Assembly: GCA_048270425.1 (NCBI GenBank)
Contig: JBLWSY010000010.1
Coordinates: 62,001-126,000 of the forward strand
DNA from: Oceanospirillum sp048270425
GTDB lineage: Bacteria > Pseudomonadota > Gammaproteobacteria > Pseudomonadales > Halomonadaceae
DNA length: 64,000 nt
Direction: 5' to 3'
The translations under genes and the position numbers were made by a program. The notes below the pieces were generated by a model. The model saw only the letters and a list, made by a program, of their open reading frames with translations, ran no database searches and was not told where the DNA came from. The number at the start of each line of letters is the position of its first letter. Position 1 is the stretch's first letter. Shown here in pieces: positions 51,759-60,159 of this stretch.

Positions 51759-52823
51759 TTATTTTAGCCAACTGTTCAGCGTTGCAGGTGAACGCTCAAG
51801 CCATGCCGCCATCTCTTTCAAGCTTTCAACCGCTTTAGCTTCTGCCGCCAGCTGGTTCCGGGCTTCAGTCAGCAGGTCGTTACGCTTGCGGCTCTGCAGG
51901 TCATCTCGGCTGACCCCAAAATTGGCGCAAGCCGCATCGATAATGCTATCGATACCGGTTGCGCTGTTGGCCGCAGCTGCTTTAGGTTCTGCATTTTTAG
52001 CGATTTTAGCTTTCTTCGCGGTGTCAGCTTTCTTAGAGGGCTCCGCCTTTTTAGCCGGTGCTTTTTTCTCAGAGGCTTTCTTATCCGCTGCTTTTTTGGT
52101 TTCTGATTGCTTCGCAGGGGCTTTCTTTTCAGCCGCTTTTGGCGCAGCTTCTGCTGAAGGCGTCAGAGCACCGTTGATCGCTGGCAGCAGAGCCAGACTT
52201 TTTACATGGCAATCCAGCAGATAGGCGACCTCACCACTCAGTTGAGAGCGGGTCTCTTCTGACAATGGCTCTTTCAGCACCAGATAGGTTTCCTGCGGCA
52301 GAGTCACGTTTTGCGCAACAGTAATTGGCGTCAGCAGGTTAAAGCGAACCAGTTCCATCATGCGCTGACCGGTCACAGAGAAAAAACTCTGTGCCTTGTC
52401 CAGACCCTTGATCACATCATTCAGTTTACGGGTTGGCTTGCCCTTGGAGGTCAGCAGTTTCTGACCTTTGCCCTGAAAGTGTGGTGCCTGGGGGTAGTAC
52501 GCCAGCTTGATATCACGCTGCTTCAGCATCCAGGTGAAAGGATACAGTTGCAGCAGATCCGGCTGTTGCTTAAGGCTCCACTGACCTTTTTTGATCAGGT
52601 GTTCACCGTTGCAGGTGAAAAGCGCGATGATCTCAATCGTACCGGTTGGGTTACGACGAAAAACCACAGGCAGGCTCTGAGACAGCTCTACGGCTTCTTT
52701 AATATGAACAGGCACTGAGGTCCATTGACTGGCAAAGCTCAGGTCGGGTTCTTCATGAAAGCGCAGATCATAATCATGATCCGGGGAAAACAAATCTACC
52801 GTTTGATTATTCATACTCATCAT
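51759..52823 (-). CDS. SapC-like protein fused to a histone-H1-like linker and a DnaA-like C-terminal domain
   Basis: 354 residues in three parts. Residues 1-220 match SapC-family proteins (FASQWTSVPVHIKEAVELSQSLPVVF, TWMLKQRDIKLAYYPQAPHFQGKGQKL, LSGEVAYLLDCHVKSL). Residues about 225-285 are a Lys/Ala/Pro-rich tract with repeated EKKAP and KKA units, like bacterial histone-H1-type tails. Residues about 290-354 (FGVSRDDLQSRKRNDLL, then LKEMAAWLERSPATLNSWL) resemble the helix-turn-helix of DnaA domain IV or of REP-associated transposases. The fusion suggests DNA binding, unexpected for SapC (inference). No strong ribosome binding site; ATG 52814 is an alternative. Confidence 0.75.
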   Translation of the reverse strand: MMSMNNQTVDLFSPDHDYDLRFHEEPDLSFASQWTSVPVHIKEAVELSQSLPVVFRRNPTGTIEIIALFTCNGEHLIKKGQWSLKQQPDLLQLYPFTWMLKQRDIKLAYYPQAPHFQGKGQKLLTSKGKPTRKLNDVIKGLDKAQSFFSVTGQRMMELVRFNLLTPITVAQNVTLPQETYLVLKEPLSEETRSQLSGEVAYLLDCHVKSLALLPAINGALTPSAEAAPKAAEKKAPAKQSETKKAADKKASEKKAPAKKAEPSKKADTAKKAKIAKNAEPKAAAANSATGIDSIIDAACANFGVSRDDLQSRKRNDLLTEARNQLAAEAKAVESLKEMAAWLERSPATLNSWLK

Positions 52824-53293
52824 TTTTTTATTGTTTCAGCTCTTATCCCAAGAGTGAAAAGCCTTTATCTGTGGGGGTCAGTCCACCTTTCTGCTCCTGA
52901 GGCTGACAACGTCCGGACTTTTTGCACCTGGTCTCAGGGAGGACCGGGTGGGGCGTCAGTCAGCCAAAAGGATGGCGCGTATCTTACCAGCGTTAAGCGG
53001 CGTGAACCAGTGATGGCCTGATTCGGTAAGTAATTGAATGTAAAACGCAATTCACGGCTTAATGCGGGCTACTGCATCGAACTGAGTGCGAACGTGATTT
53101 ATTTGATTGGTGTCATTTTGAGCAAACCTATTTTATCCTGCCGGTTTGCATAAGCCTTCTTGTAAGCGGTTTGTCATGCTGGAGGCGTATGTTTTTTCAT
53201 TTTGTTGTTTTCAAAAGCGTTTTACATGTGTTTTAGCATTAGCCTGGATGCGATCTCTGCTTGCTAAGACCGGTCAGTAATAAGGAATATACT
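52824..53293. other. 470-bp divergent intergenic region, nothing recognised
   Basis: The gap between the SapC-type gene and chrA contains no supported gene, terminator or repeat. A GC-rich stretch at about 52890-52980 gives way to AT-rich promoter-like DNA near 53100-53260. Confidence 0.5.
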
Positions 53294-54640
53294 GTGAGTT
53301 CCAGTCCGATATCTTCCGGCCTTGTCGGAGAAAGCCGAGATTCAATTTTTCATATTTTTGCTGTTTTTCTGCGTCTGGGTTGTTTCAGTTTTGGTGGACC
53401 GGCAGCCCATCTCGGATATTTCCGAAAGAGCTTTGTTGAGGAACGCCGCTGGTTGAGCGATCAGGAATATGGTGCTTTGGTGGCGCTGAGCCAGTTTTTA
53501 CCGGGACCAGGGTCCAGCCAGGTTGGCTTTGCCTTAGGAATGCAGCGGGCAGGTATCCGGGGCGGTGTTGCAGCTTTTCTTGGTTTTACTCTGCCATCTT
53601 TTCTGCTGATGCTTGGCTTGGCGCTTGCAACGTCAACGATCGTTTACGATAGCTTTTTTCTCGATCTGACTCATGGGCTGAAACTACTGGCAATTGTCAT
53701 AGTGGCTGATGCTTGTTTGGGTATGTTTAAAAGTTTCTGCCAACAGCCTCTGACCCGGGTGATAGCGCTGGTAGCTTTGATTCTGCTGGTATTTGCTCCG
53801 GGGGGGAAAGCCTGGTTTCAGATTGCACTTTTAATTCTTGCCGCAATTGTTGGTTGGGTAGGGTTAACGCCTGAACTGGAAAAAAGCTTTCGAAACGATA
53901 GCGCGAAGTCTCAGGCTGGGGCAGGTTATTCAAATAAACCTGTTTCTTTTCATCTAAAAAATGGTCTCTGGGTCTGGGTAACACTGTCTCTGCTTTTCGT
54001 GTTAATGGCGTTTAGTTTTGTTGTGACCCCTTATGAGTCTCATTCCAGCTTTGCATCCATATTCCTTGAGTTTTTTCAGGTTGGAAGTCTGGTGTTTGGT
54101 GGTGGACATGTGGTGCTACCGTTAATGGAAGATGTTGTCTTGTTTCAGATGACGGCAGATCGCTTCCTAAGTGGTTACAGTTTGGCGCAGGCGGTTCCCG
54201 GACCTATGTTCACGCTGGCAAGCTTTTTGGGGGCGGATATTGGCTGGAATGTAACCCATCAATACAGTGGTGCGATACTGACCTCTGTTGCCGCGACGCT
54301 GGGTATTTTCCTGCCGGGGCTGATGCTGATGGCTGCACTCTTACCGCACTGGCAATACCTGAGTCGTCGACCGGCTCTTATGGCGGTTGGGAAAGGACTC
54401 AATGCCGCTGTGGTGGGTTTTCTGTTTCATGCGTTGATGATGATGGCGCTTCTGGTGCTGGCACGACCCTTTGTCGGTTTGTCCTCTGATGGAATCACGG
54501 ATCGTTTACTGAATGTCTTTCTTCCTGAGTTGCTTCTGATCCTTTTGGGATGGGTCGCCCTGAAACGATTCAATTGCCCTATTATCTGGCTGGTTGCTGC
54601 TTTTGCGCTGGCGGGTGTTTTGCTGAACTGGCTGGCCTAG
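53294..54640 (+). CDS. chrA: chromate transporter ChrA
   Basis: 448 residues from GTG 53294, with AAGGA seven bases upstream. Two homologous CHR halves are visible. The first has CFSFGGPAAHLGYFRKSFVEERRWLSDQEY and ALSQFLPGPGSSQVGFALG. The second has GSLVFGGGHVVLPLMEDVV and SLAQAVPGPMFTLASFLG, so this is the long-chain bidomain form. It exports chromate across the inner membrane. The convergent double-cupin gene belongs to a group often found with chrA. Confidence 0.92.
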   Translation: MSSSPISSGLVGESRDSIFHIFAVFLRLGCFSFGGPAAHLGYFRKSFVEERRWLSDQEYGALVALSQFLPGPGSSQVGFALGMQRAGIRGGVAAFLGFTLPSFLLMLGLALATSTIVYDSFFLDLTHGLKLLAIVIVADACLGMFKSFCQQPLTRVIALVALILLVFAPGGKAWFQIALLILAAIVGWVGLTPELEKSFRNDSAKSQAGAGYSNKPVSFHLKNGLWVWVTLSLLFVLMAFSFVVTPYESHSSFASIFLEFFQVGSLVFGGGHVVLPLMEDVVLFQMTADRFLSGYSLAQAVPGPMFTLASFLGADIGWNVTHQYSGAILTSVAATLGIFLPGLMLMAALLPHWQYLSRRPALMAVGKGLNAAVVGFLFHALMMMALLVLARPFVGLSSDGITDRLLNVFLPELLLILLGWVALKRFNCPIIWLVAAFALAGVLLNWLA

Positions 54641-54683
54641 CACCTGAACGATGGAAAATCTCTAAAGACCGTTATGCAATACT

Positions 54684-54716
54684 ATGAAGCTAGCGACCAC
54701 AGGTCACTAGCTTCAT
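54684..54716. terminator. hairpin between chrA and the cupin gene
   Basis: ATGAAGCTAG and CTAGCTTCAT with an inner GACC/GGTC extension form a long stem with a 3-base loop. There is no T-run, so it is a transcript-end stabiliser or a weak terminator for the convergent genes. Confidence 0.5.
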
Positions 54717-54731
54717 GCGGACTTGCTTTGC

Positions 54732-55427
54732 TTAAACTGGCAGATGACCGACCTTTACCAGAATCAGGGTTTCTTCCTCAACAAACGGATTGTGCTGGCT
54801 CAGGTGCGGGCTTCTTAACCAGCTGCCTGCGGGATAATCGCCGTGTTCATCTTTAAAGGTACCGGAAATCACCAGAATCTCTTCGCCACCGAAATGCCTG
54901 TGCGGTTGAAAGTGCTCACCGGCAGGCCACTTCACCAGAGCGGTATGCTGGCCTTCAAAATCATGCAGTGGCATCACCTGTAAACCGCCGATACCTTGTC
55001 GCCAGGGTTGTTCTCTGGTCAGAATGCGAACCGGCTCAAGATCATTTGGATCAAACTGATTCAGTTTGACAAAGATGGTGCAGCCTTCTTTGCTGAAGGG
55101 TGCGTGACGGCTTCCCGGCGGATTTCTCAGATATGATCCGGCGGGATAGTCACCGCTCTCATCGGAAAACACACCCTCCAGAACAAAGATCTCTTCCCCC
55201 AGCGGATGCGGGTGTTCACTGAAACTTGTACCCGGCGCGTACTCGACAATACTCGTGGTATGGCCTGCTTCCCGCTGCGCCCGTTCCAGCGGCTTACGGC
55301 GCACACCTGGCGCAGGGCTTGGCAGCCAGATCATCTCAGCGGTGTTAATGGCAAGGCGCTGACTGAAATCCATATTCAGGTTTTCCGGTAGTACCGCAGC
55401 AGTAGCGTTAGAGGTCAGATCGGACAT
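54732..55427 (-). CDS. double-cupin protein (ChrR-like cupin)
   Basis: 231 residues with two tandem cupins. The first has EHPHPLGEEIFVLEGVFSDESGDYPAGSYLRNPPGSRH and the second has PHRHFGGEEILVISGTFKDEHGDYPAGSWLRSP, both with His/Glu metal-site residues. This is the ChrR-type cupin fold known from anti-sigma factors, but the zinc-binding anti-sigma helix part is absent, so it is probably an enzyme or metal-binding protein. It faces chrA. AAGG lies ahead of the ATG, within a 12-bp repeat also found at 56928. Confidence 0.83.
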   Translation of the reverse strand: MSDLTSNATAAVLPENLNMDFSQRLAINTAEMIWLPSPAPGVRRKPLERAQREAGHTTSIVEYAPGTSFSEHPHPLGEEIFVLEGVFSDESGDYPAGSYLRNPPGSRHAPFSKEGCTIFVKLNQFDPNDLEPVRILTREQPWRQGIGGLQVMPLHDFEGQHTALVKWPAGEHFQPHRHFGGEEILVISGTFKDEHGDYPAGSWLRSPHLSQHNPFVEEETLILVKVGHLPV

Positions 55428-55429
55428 GG

Positions 55430-56939
55430 TTAACCTTTGTTGATTGCTTTTTATGTGATGAATTATACGGGTTTTATTGAGATTCGATGTTTAGAAGTAT
55501 TTTTAATTGGTTTTTTAAGGGATTTTTATTTAATTTTTTGTTATATCTATTTGTTTTTTTAGTGATGCTAAGGTGTGGTTATGAGTAAAATGCCAGTTGA
55601 AATTAAGGATAAAATCGAAAGCTCATTGATTAAGGTTGATAAGGAGGTTAATAGGCGTAACTCTATGTGTGAAATGTTTCCTAAGCAGGAAACTAATATT
55701 TTTAGAATTTTGAGAGTAGAGGGTTACGAAATTAGACATGGAGCTTTTTTAGAGTTTTTATGTGACCCTATTAGAAATTTTCAGTTAAGCTCAATTTTTG
55801 TTCGTTCTCTTATTGAGAATATTATACGGTTTTCTGGTATTGAAGATACCGTTTTTAGCGATATTGCCGCTGGAGAGAATTTTTCAATCGATAAGATTTC
55901 GGGTGAGGGTAAGTATCGGGAGATAAAAGTTGATGGTCCTCGCAAGTTTAGTATTGATCATGCACTTGAAGTAAAGGTTGGTAAGCGTAGAAGGGCTATT
56001 GTTTTTGAATATAAGCATAACGGTTTTGTTTATAATGATTTGTCGTCATATAAGAGTTATGTGAGTGATAAATATAATGGAAGATATAGTGATTGTTATT
56101 TTTTCTTGGTGGACTTAGGTGATAAGTCTCATGCTAAGCATTCGATAGATGGCTTTCTTTGTATCGCTAAATCTGTTTTTATTGACGCTATATCTTTCAC
56201 TTATGACATAAGTGTTCGATGTGATTTGAATGCTACCAGCCAGTACCTTAAGCAATATTTGGAAATACTTTCATATCGAGATGACCATATTTTTCAGGGT
56301 TTAGAAAAGGAGTTGTGGGATATTTGGAATCCTCGTATTGAAAAGTATGAAGATTCCGAAACTATATGGGGTGAATTGGTGGGTCGGATAATTACTGACT
56401 CTGATACTTATGATGCTCTCTTTGGGTTTTCGTATGTTGATCTTTTTTATCGGGCCGCAGAAGCAAGGCTTTCAAAGAATGGGTTCAAAACTAGAGTGAT
56501 CAGTGAGGGGCTTCGCGTGCTATTGCCTGATAACCCTTATTCAAATTACTATCTTTTAGTTTTTTTGCACGAAGATAGTGATGGGCTCTATGTTTGTATC
56601 AATATTGCAAGCTATCAGTCAAAAAAAGAAGATTGCTTTAACTCTAGGCAGCAAGAGAAGGTGTTTGAAGTCATTGGCTCTAGTAATATTTGTCCTAAAA
56701 ATTTTCAAGATTTGGATTTGAATAGTATTAGGCGAGTTTGGTTTTTAGGAGGCGAAGTGAAAGATATTTTGCCTAAAGCTAAGGGGACAAAGAGAGTTTA
56801 TGACAGCAGCTTTATCTTTATGTACAAAGTGAGTATTGATGATCTTAGAGGGTTTTGTATAGATTCTGATTATTCTGTCAATTTAGAGGGTTTTATTATG
56901 AGTCTATTGAATGTAGCTAATATTTCTAACAAAGGTTAA
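55430..56939. repeat. 12-bp inverted repeats bracketing an AT-rich gene
   Basis: TTAACCTTTGTT at 55430-55441 and its reverse complement AACAAAGGTTAA at 56928-56939 lie at the two edges of an AT-rich segment of about 1.5 kb. Similarity continues as GGTTAACC versus GGTTTAACC. No target duplication or transposase is visible. Confidence 0.6.
55581..56939 (+). CDS. PD-(D/E)XK nuclease family protein, AT-rich, probably acquired
   Basis: 452 residues from ATG 55581 (AAGG seven bases upstream). The N-terminal half matches PDDEXK_4-type nucleases: EIRHGAFLEFLCDP, then SIDHAL with Asp126 and AIVFEYKHNG with Glu143 and Lys145, the PD-(D/E)XK core, then SSYKSYVSDKY. The C-terminal half (about 250-452) is unassigned. 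Such proteins are common in defence islands and mobile DNA, but no partner gene is present. The base composition is far more AT-rich than any neighbour, and 12-bp inverted repeats flank it. The function is not established. Confidence 0.72.
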   Translation: MSKMPVEIKDKIESSLIKVDKEVNRRNSMCEMFPKQETNIFRILRVEGYEIRHGAFLEFLCDPIRNFQLSSIFVRSLIENIIRFSGIEDTVFSDIAAGENFSIDKISGEGKYREIKVDGPRKFSIDHALEVKVGKRRRAIVFEYKHNGFVYNDLSSYKSYVSDKYNGRYSDCYFFLVDLGDKSHAKHSIDGFLCIAKSVFIDAISFTYDISVRCDLNATSQYLKQYLEILSYRDDHIFQGLEKELWDIWNPRIEKYEDSETIWGELVGRIITDSDTYDALFGFSYVDLFYRAAEARLSKNGFKTRVISEGLRVLLPDNPYSNYYLLVFLHEDSDGLYVCINIASYQSKKEDCFNSRQQEKVFEVIGSSNICPKNFQDLDLNSIRRVWFLGGEVKDILPKAKGTKRVYDSSFIFMYKVSIDDLRGFCIDSDYSVNLEGFIMSLLNVANISNKG

Positions 56940-56950
56940 ACCACTTCATA

Positions 56951-56989
56951 GCGCAAGCCTGTCAGCTGACTGGCTTGCGCGTTTTGTTT
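56951..56989. terminator. Rho-independent terminator
   Basis: GCGCAAGCC (56951-56959) pairs with GGCTTGCGC (56972-56980), followed by GTTTTGTTT. Serves the AT-rich gene and possibly the convergent flavoprotein gene. Confidence 0.8.
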
Positions 56990-57003
56990 ATTTGAGAGAG
57001 ATT

Positions 57004-58266
57004 CTAAACCTCTTCCCCGGCGACCCAGCCGGAACTCCACGCCCATTGAAAGTTAAAGCCGCCAAGGTGGCCGGAGACATCCACCACTTCTCCGATAAAG
57101 TAGAGGCCGGGTGCTTTTTTTGCTTCCATGGTTTTTGAGGAAAGCTCGTCGGTGTCGATGCCACCCAGGGTCACTTCTGCGGTGCGATAGCCTTCGGTGC
57201 CGGAGATTTTCGGCTGCCAGCGGTGCACTTTATCGGCGATCTCTTCGATTTTGGCGTTGCTGAGTTCGCTCAGGGTGGTGTTGTCGAACCAGTGTTCGCA
57301 CAGGGCTTTGGCCAGACGCACAGGCAGGTGCTCACCCAGTACGGTTTTCAGCTCCACTTTCGGGCGGCTTTGGCGCAGCGCTTTCAGGTGTTCATCCAGA
57401 TCCAGCCCCGGAATCAGGTCGATTTCCAGCGTATCGCCGGATTGCCAGTAGGAGGAGATCTGCAGTACCGCCGGGCCGCTTAAGCCTCGATGGGTAAAGA
57501 GCAGGCTGCCGGTAAAGCTCATGCCGTCACGGGGCTTACCTTTGTCGTTCTTGCTTCCTTTCGCAGGCGTGCAGGTCAGGGTTGTCGGAGTGCTCAGGCC
57601 GGACAATGGCTCAGTCAGGGTTTTCTCTTCAGGTTGCAGGGTAAAAGGCACCAGAGCCGCAGAGCGGGGCAGTACTGCCAGACCAAACTGTTCGGCGATC
57701 TGATAACCAAAACCAGAGGCCCCCATCGTTGGCATGGACAGGCCGCCGGTTGCGATCACCAGTGACTGACACTGCAGTGTTTCTTTCAGGCCGTTCTGTT
57801 CAACGGTCAGCTGATAGCGATAAGGTGCGGCTTCTTCCGGCACTTGTTCTATAGCGAGCACTTCAGTTTTCAGTCGGATGCGAGCACCGGCTTCGGATAC
57901 TTCCTGCAGCATCATATCCAGAATCGCTTTCGACTTATTATCCGAAAACAGCTGACCTTCCTCTTTCTCGTGATAAGGCAGGCCGTGTTTGTCCACCAGA
58001 GCGATAAAATCCCACTGGGTATAGCGACTGAGGGCGGATTTGCAGAAGTGCGGATTGCGGGACAGGTAGCGGTTAGGCTCAACGTAATAGTTGGTGAAGT
58101 TACAGCGGCCGCCACCGGATACCATGATCTTGTTTCCGGCTTTGCGGGCGTGATCCAGAATCAGCACGTTACGCTGGCGCTGTCCGGCACTGATGGCACA
58201 CATCAGACCTGCCGCACCGGCTCCGATAATAATGACGTCGTGTTGATTTTGTTGCTGCTGTTGCAT
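57004..58266 (-). CDS. NAD(P)/FAD-dependent oxidoreductase, BaiN/HI0933 (YhiN) family
   Basis: 420 residues. The N-terminal FAD-binding strand-turn VIIIGAGAAGLMCAISAGQRQRN and GNKIMVSGGGRCNFTN are the family hallmark. Later TGGLSMPTMGASGFGYQIAEQFG and the C-terminal FIGEVVDVSGHLGGFNFQWAWSSG complete the fold. The family includes BaiN but is mostly of unknown physiological role in gammaproteobacteria. Cytoplasmic; its neighbour upstream is a tiny conserved-looking gene. Confidence 0.9.
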   Translation of the reverse strand: MQQQQQNQHDVIIIGAGAAGLMCAISAGQRQRNVLILDHARKAGNKIMVSGGGRCNFTNYYVEPNRYLSRNPHFCKSALSRYTQWDFIALVDKHGLPYHEKEEGQLFSDNKSKAILDMMLQEVSEAGARIRLKTEVLAIEQVPEEAAPYRYQLTVEQNGLKETLQCQSLVIATGGLSMPTMGASGFGYQIAEQFGLAVLPRSAALVPFTLQPEEKTLTEPLSGLSTPTTLTCTPAKGSKNDKGKPRDGMSFTGSLLFTHRGLSGPAVLQISSYWQSGDTLEIDLIPGLDLDEHLKALRQSRPKVELKTVLGEHLPVRLAKALCEHWFDNTTLSELSNAKIEEIADKVHRWQPKISGTEGYRTAEVTLGGIDTDELSSKTMEAKKAPGLYFIGEVVDVSGHLGGFNFQWAWSSGWVAGEEV

Positions 58267-58352
58267 CGTTCGCTACCCTATTTTGCAGAGGGCGAACTCT
58301 AGTGAAATGCCAGGCAGGTGTAAAGACGATATCGGGAATAACACAAGAGGGG

Positions 58353-58376
58353 GGGAGCTGCCAAAAGGCGGCTCCC
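58353..58376 (-). terminator. stable hairpin after the small protein gene
   Basis: GGGAGCTGCC-AAAA-GGCGGCTCCC is a 10-base-pair stem with one wobble pair, 13 bp past the end of the 56-residue gene. The minus-strand side lacks a T-run, so termination is uncertain. Confidence 0.4.
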
Positions 58377-58389
58377 ATTTATTCAATGA

Positions 58390-58560
58390 TTAATCATAAC
58401 CGGGCAGAGGGTAGTGTCGGCGATAGCTTTCTGCCAGTTCGTTCAGGCGGAACAGGTCGGTGAGACTGTTAACCGGAGTAACTGCCATCAGGCAGCGAAC
58501 ACCTTCCAGCAGATCATTGCTGTGCCATTGTTGCAGTGCTTTAAACTCTTCTTCAGTCAT
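58390..58560 (-). CDS. small hypothetical protein (56 residues)
   Basis: Begins MTEEEFKALQQWHSNDLLEG and ends with a Tyr/Arg-rich tail (SYRRHYPLPGYD). The ATG at 58560 has a strong AGGAGG four bases upstream, good evidence of a real gene; a longer frame to 58584 would bury this site. Predicted helical and soluble. No family recognised. Confidence 0.65.
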   Translation of the reverse strand: MTEEEFKALQQWHSNDLLEGVRCLMAVTPVNSLTDLFRLNELAESYRRHYPLPGYD

Positions 58561-58743
58561 TTTGCCTCCTGCTCTTAAAACCAATGCCTGATTGGCTTTG
58601 AGGGTGCCGTACTTGGCTTGATTGGACTTTACGCCTGCTTATATTGCAATGCAATACGAAAAGTAAGGGGTTATTAATTTTACGGGGTTATTTGACTGTT
58701 TTTTTGTGGGTAGCCCCGAAGTTTTAATGGGTAGCCTCTGTGT

Positions 58744-60096
58744 TTAAAGAGTAGCGTTCTCATAGTCTTCGGGCCGCTCCTGACGCCGCTGACGTTTCAG
58801 ATGTGTTGCGGCTAAGGCGTAGCCGCCATCGGCACCATCAACAAAATGGAAATGATCGTGACCATGCTGAAACACCAGGCAGGTCAGTAGAGCGGCTTCT
58901 GAGGTGCTGATACCGTAGTAGAGCACACCGGATTCCTGTTTTTCTCTCAGCCACTTTTCCAGCTTTTCCCGCTGCTCAGACGAGCCCGCCAGTACCATGC
59001 GCAGCATATTGTCGAATTTTCGGTGATCTGAATGGCGTATCATATCTTCTTTATAGCCACCCCAGTTGTAGCCACCAGCCACTACATTGGTGGCCATCAT
59101 CAGACTGCCCATCATGGCGATAAAGCGGATCTTAACAGCGTAAGCCAGTTTATAGAGCCAGCTTTTACCGGCGCTGTAGAGGCGGGTTTCGGTGCGCAGT
59201 TTCTCGTTGGAAAAGGTCATCTGCATATTGTTGGCCTGCAGGGGATGATGCTGATCCCGGTCACCGTAGATCTCGGTGATTTTAGCCATGGTTTCCTGAT
59301 AGAGTTTGCTCTGGTCTGCCAGTGTGGTGCAGCGGCTTTCAATTAACAGGGACACGGTTTCATCCCGCGGACTTGGAATGCGATCCCATCGACACTGCAG
59401 ACCGGAGAAATCGGCTTCTGCCGGAATCTCAGCCGGAATCGCATAACGCTCCGGATTCTGTTTCAGCCAGACTTCTGCTGCGGTCATACCGCTGCCGGCA
59501 AAAGCCGCCTGATAGGCGTGATCGCTGACCTGCATTTTACTGACCAGTACCTCATGACCTGCTGCCTTCAGATCTGATACGGTAATAAAACCAGTGCGCA
59601 ACTCCAGATTGTAGGCCTCAGTAGAGACCTTTTGCGTGCCTTTCAGTGCCGCAAGCGCTGCATCCAGATAGCAGGGCGGCACACAAAAAGAAGCACCATC
59701 GCCGCCGAATACGTAAGGGATATTTTCACGGCTGTGCTGAGCAGATCGGATGAAATCAGGTATCAGGTCTGATGCAGAATCTGTGACCGGATCGCAATTG
59801 GCGGAGATAATCTTCTCGCAGGCGTTCAGCACCGCGATAATACAGCTGGCACCCAGGGTGTTCACATCCTGATAGCGGTTATTCAGAATCGCGCCGGTGG
59901 AGTTGACCACATCCGCCACCAGCACATACCAGTCATCGGGTACCGGCTGGTAGGTATCCAGATTTAACAGCAGGGAGAAGTCGCTAACGGCAGGCAGATC
60001 GCGATAGAAGCCACTGTTAAGACTGCCGGGCTTGTGATTGAAGCCTGATTCCAGATCTGAATCTGAGTTCCCTGTTTGAGTCTTTAACTGATCCAT
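58744..60096 (-). CDS. DUF3095 family protein, nucleotide-cyclase-like
   Basis: 450 residues. The DUF3095 pattern FYRDLPAVSDFSLLLN, VLVADVVNSTGAI and IPYVFGGDGASFCVPP is clear. Asp62 in ADVVNST and Asp133 in FGGDGAS sit where class III adenylate cyclases and GGDEF enzymes have their two metal-binding Asp residues, so a cyclase-like fold is likely. The C-terminal half (from about 250) contains a weakly hydrophobic segment (IRFIAMMGSLMMATNVVAG) and a C-terminal domain ending in a charged tail. Product and partner are unknown. Confidence 0.8.
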   Translation of the reverse strand: MDQLKTQTGNSDSDLESGFNHKPGSLNSGFYRDLPAVSDFSLLLNLDTYQPVPDDWYVLVADVVNSTGAILNNRYQDVNTLGASCIIAVLNACEKIISANCDPVTDSASDLIPDFIRSAQHSRENIPYVFGGDGASFCVPPCYLDAALAALKGTQKVSTEAYNLELRTGFITVSDLKAAGHEVLVSKMQVSDHAYQAAFAGSGMTAAEVWLKQNPERYAIPAEIPAEADFSGLQCRWDRIPSPRDETVSLLIESRCTTLADQSKLYQETMAKITEIYGDRDQHHPLQANNMQMTFSNEKLRTETRLYSAGKSWLYKLAYAVKIRFIAMMGSLMMATNVVAGGYNWGGYKEDMIRHSDHRKFDNMLRMVLAGSSEQREKLEKWLREKQESGVLYYGISTSEAALLTCLVFQHGHDHFHFVDGADGGYALAATHLKRQRRQERPEDYENATL

Positions 60097-60159
60097 TGCT
60101 TGCCTCTTCTGCCAGTGCTGTGCCGCTGTACGGTACGTTGAAACGCCTAGGGTTTCTGA

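Noticed and set aside
54732..55427. Anti-sigma factor ChrR
   Set aside because: Both cupin domains are present but the N-terminal zinc-binding anti-sigma domain is absent and there is no sigma factor gene next to it.
55430..56939. Second integron cassette carrying the PD-(D/E)XK gene
   Set aside because: The flanking repeats lack attC architecture: no GTTRRRY/RYYYAAC pair with spacers and L boxes, and the downstream hairpin is an ordinary terminator.
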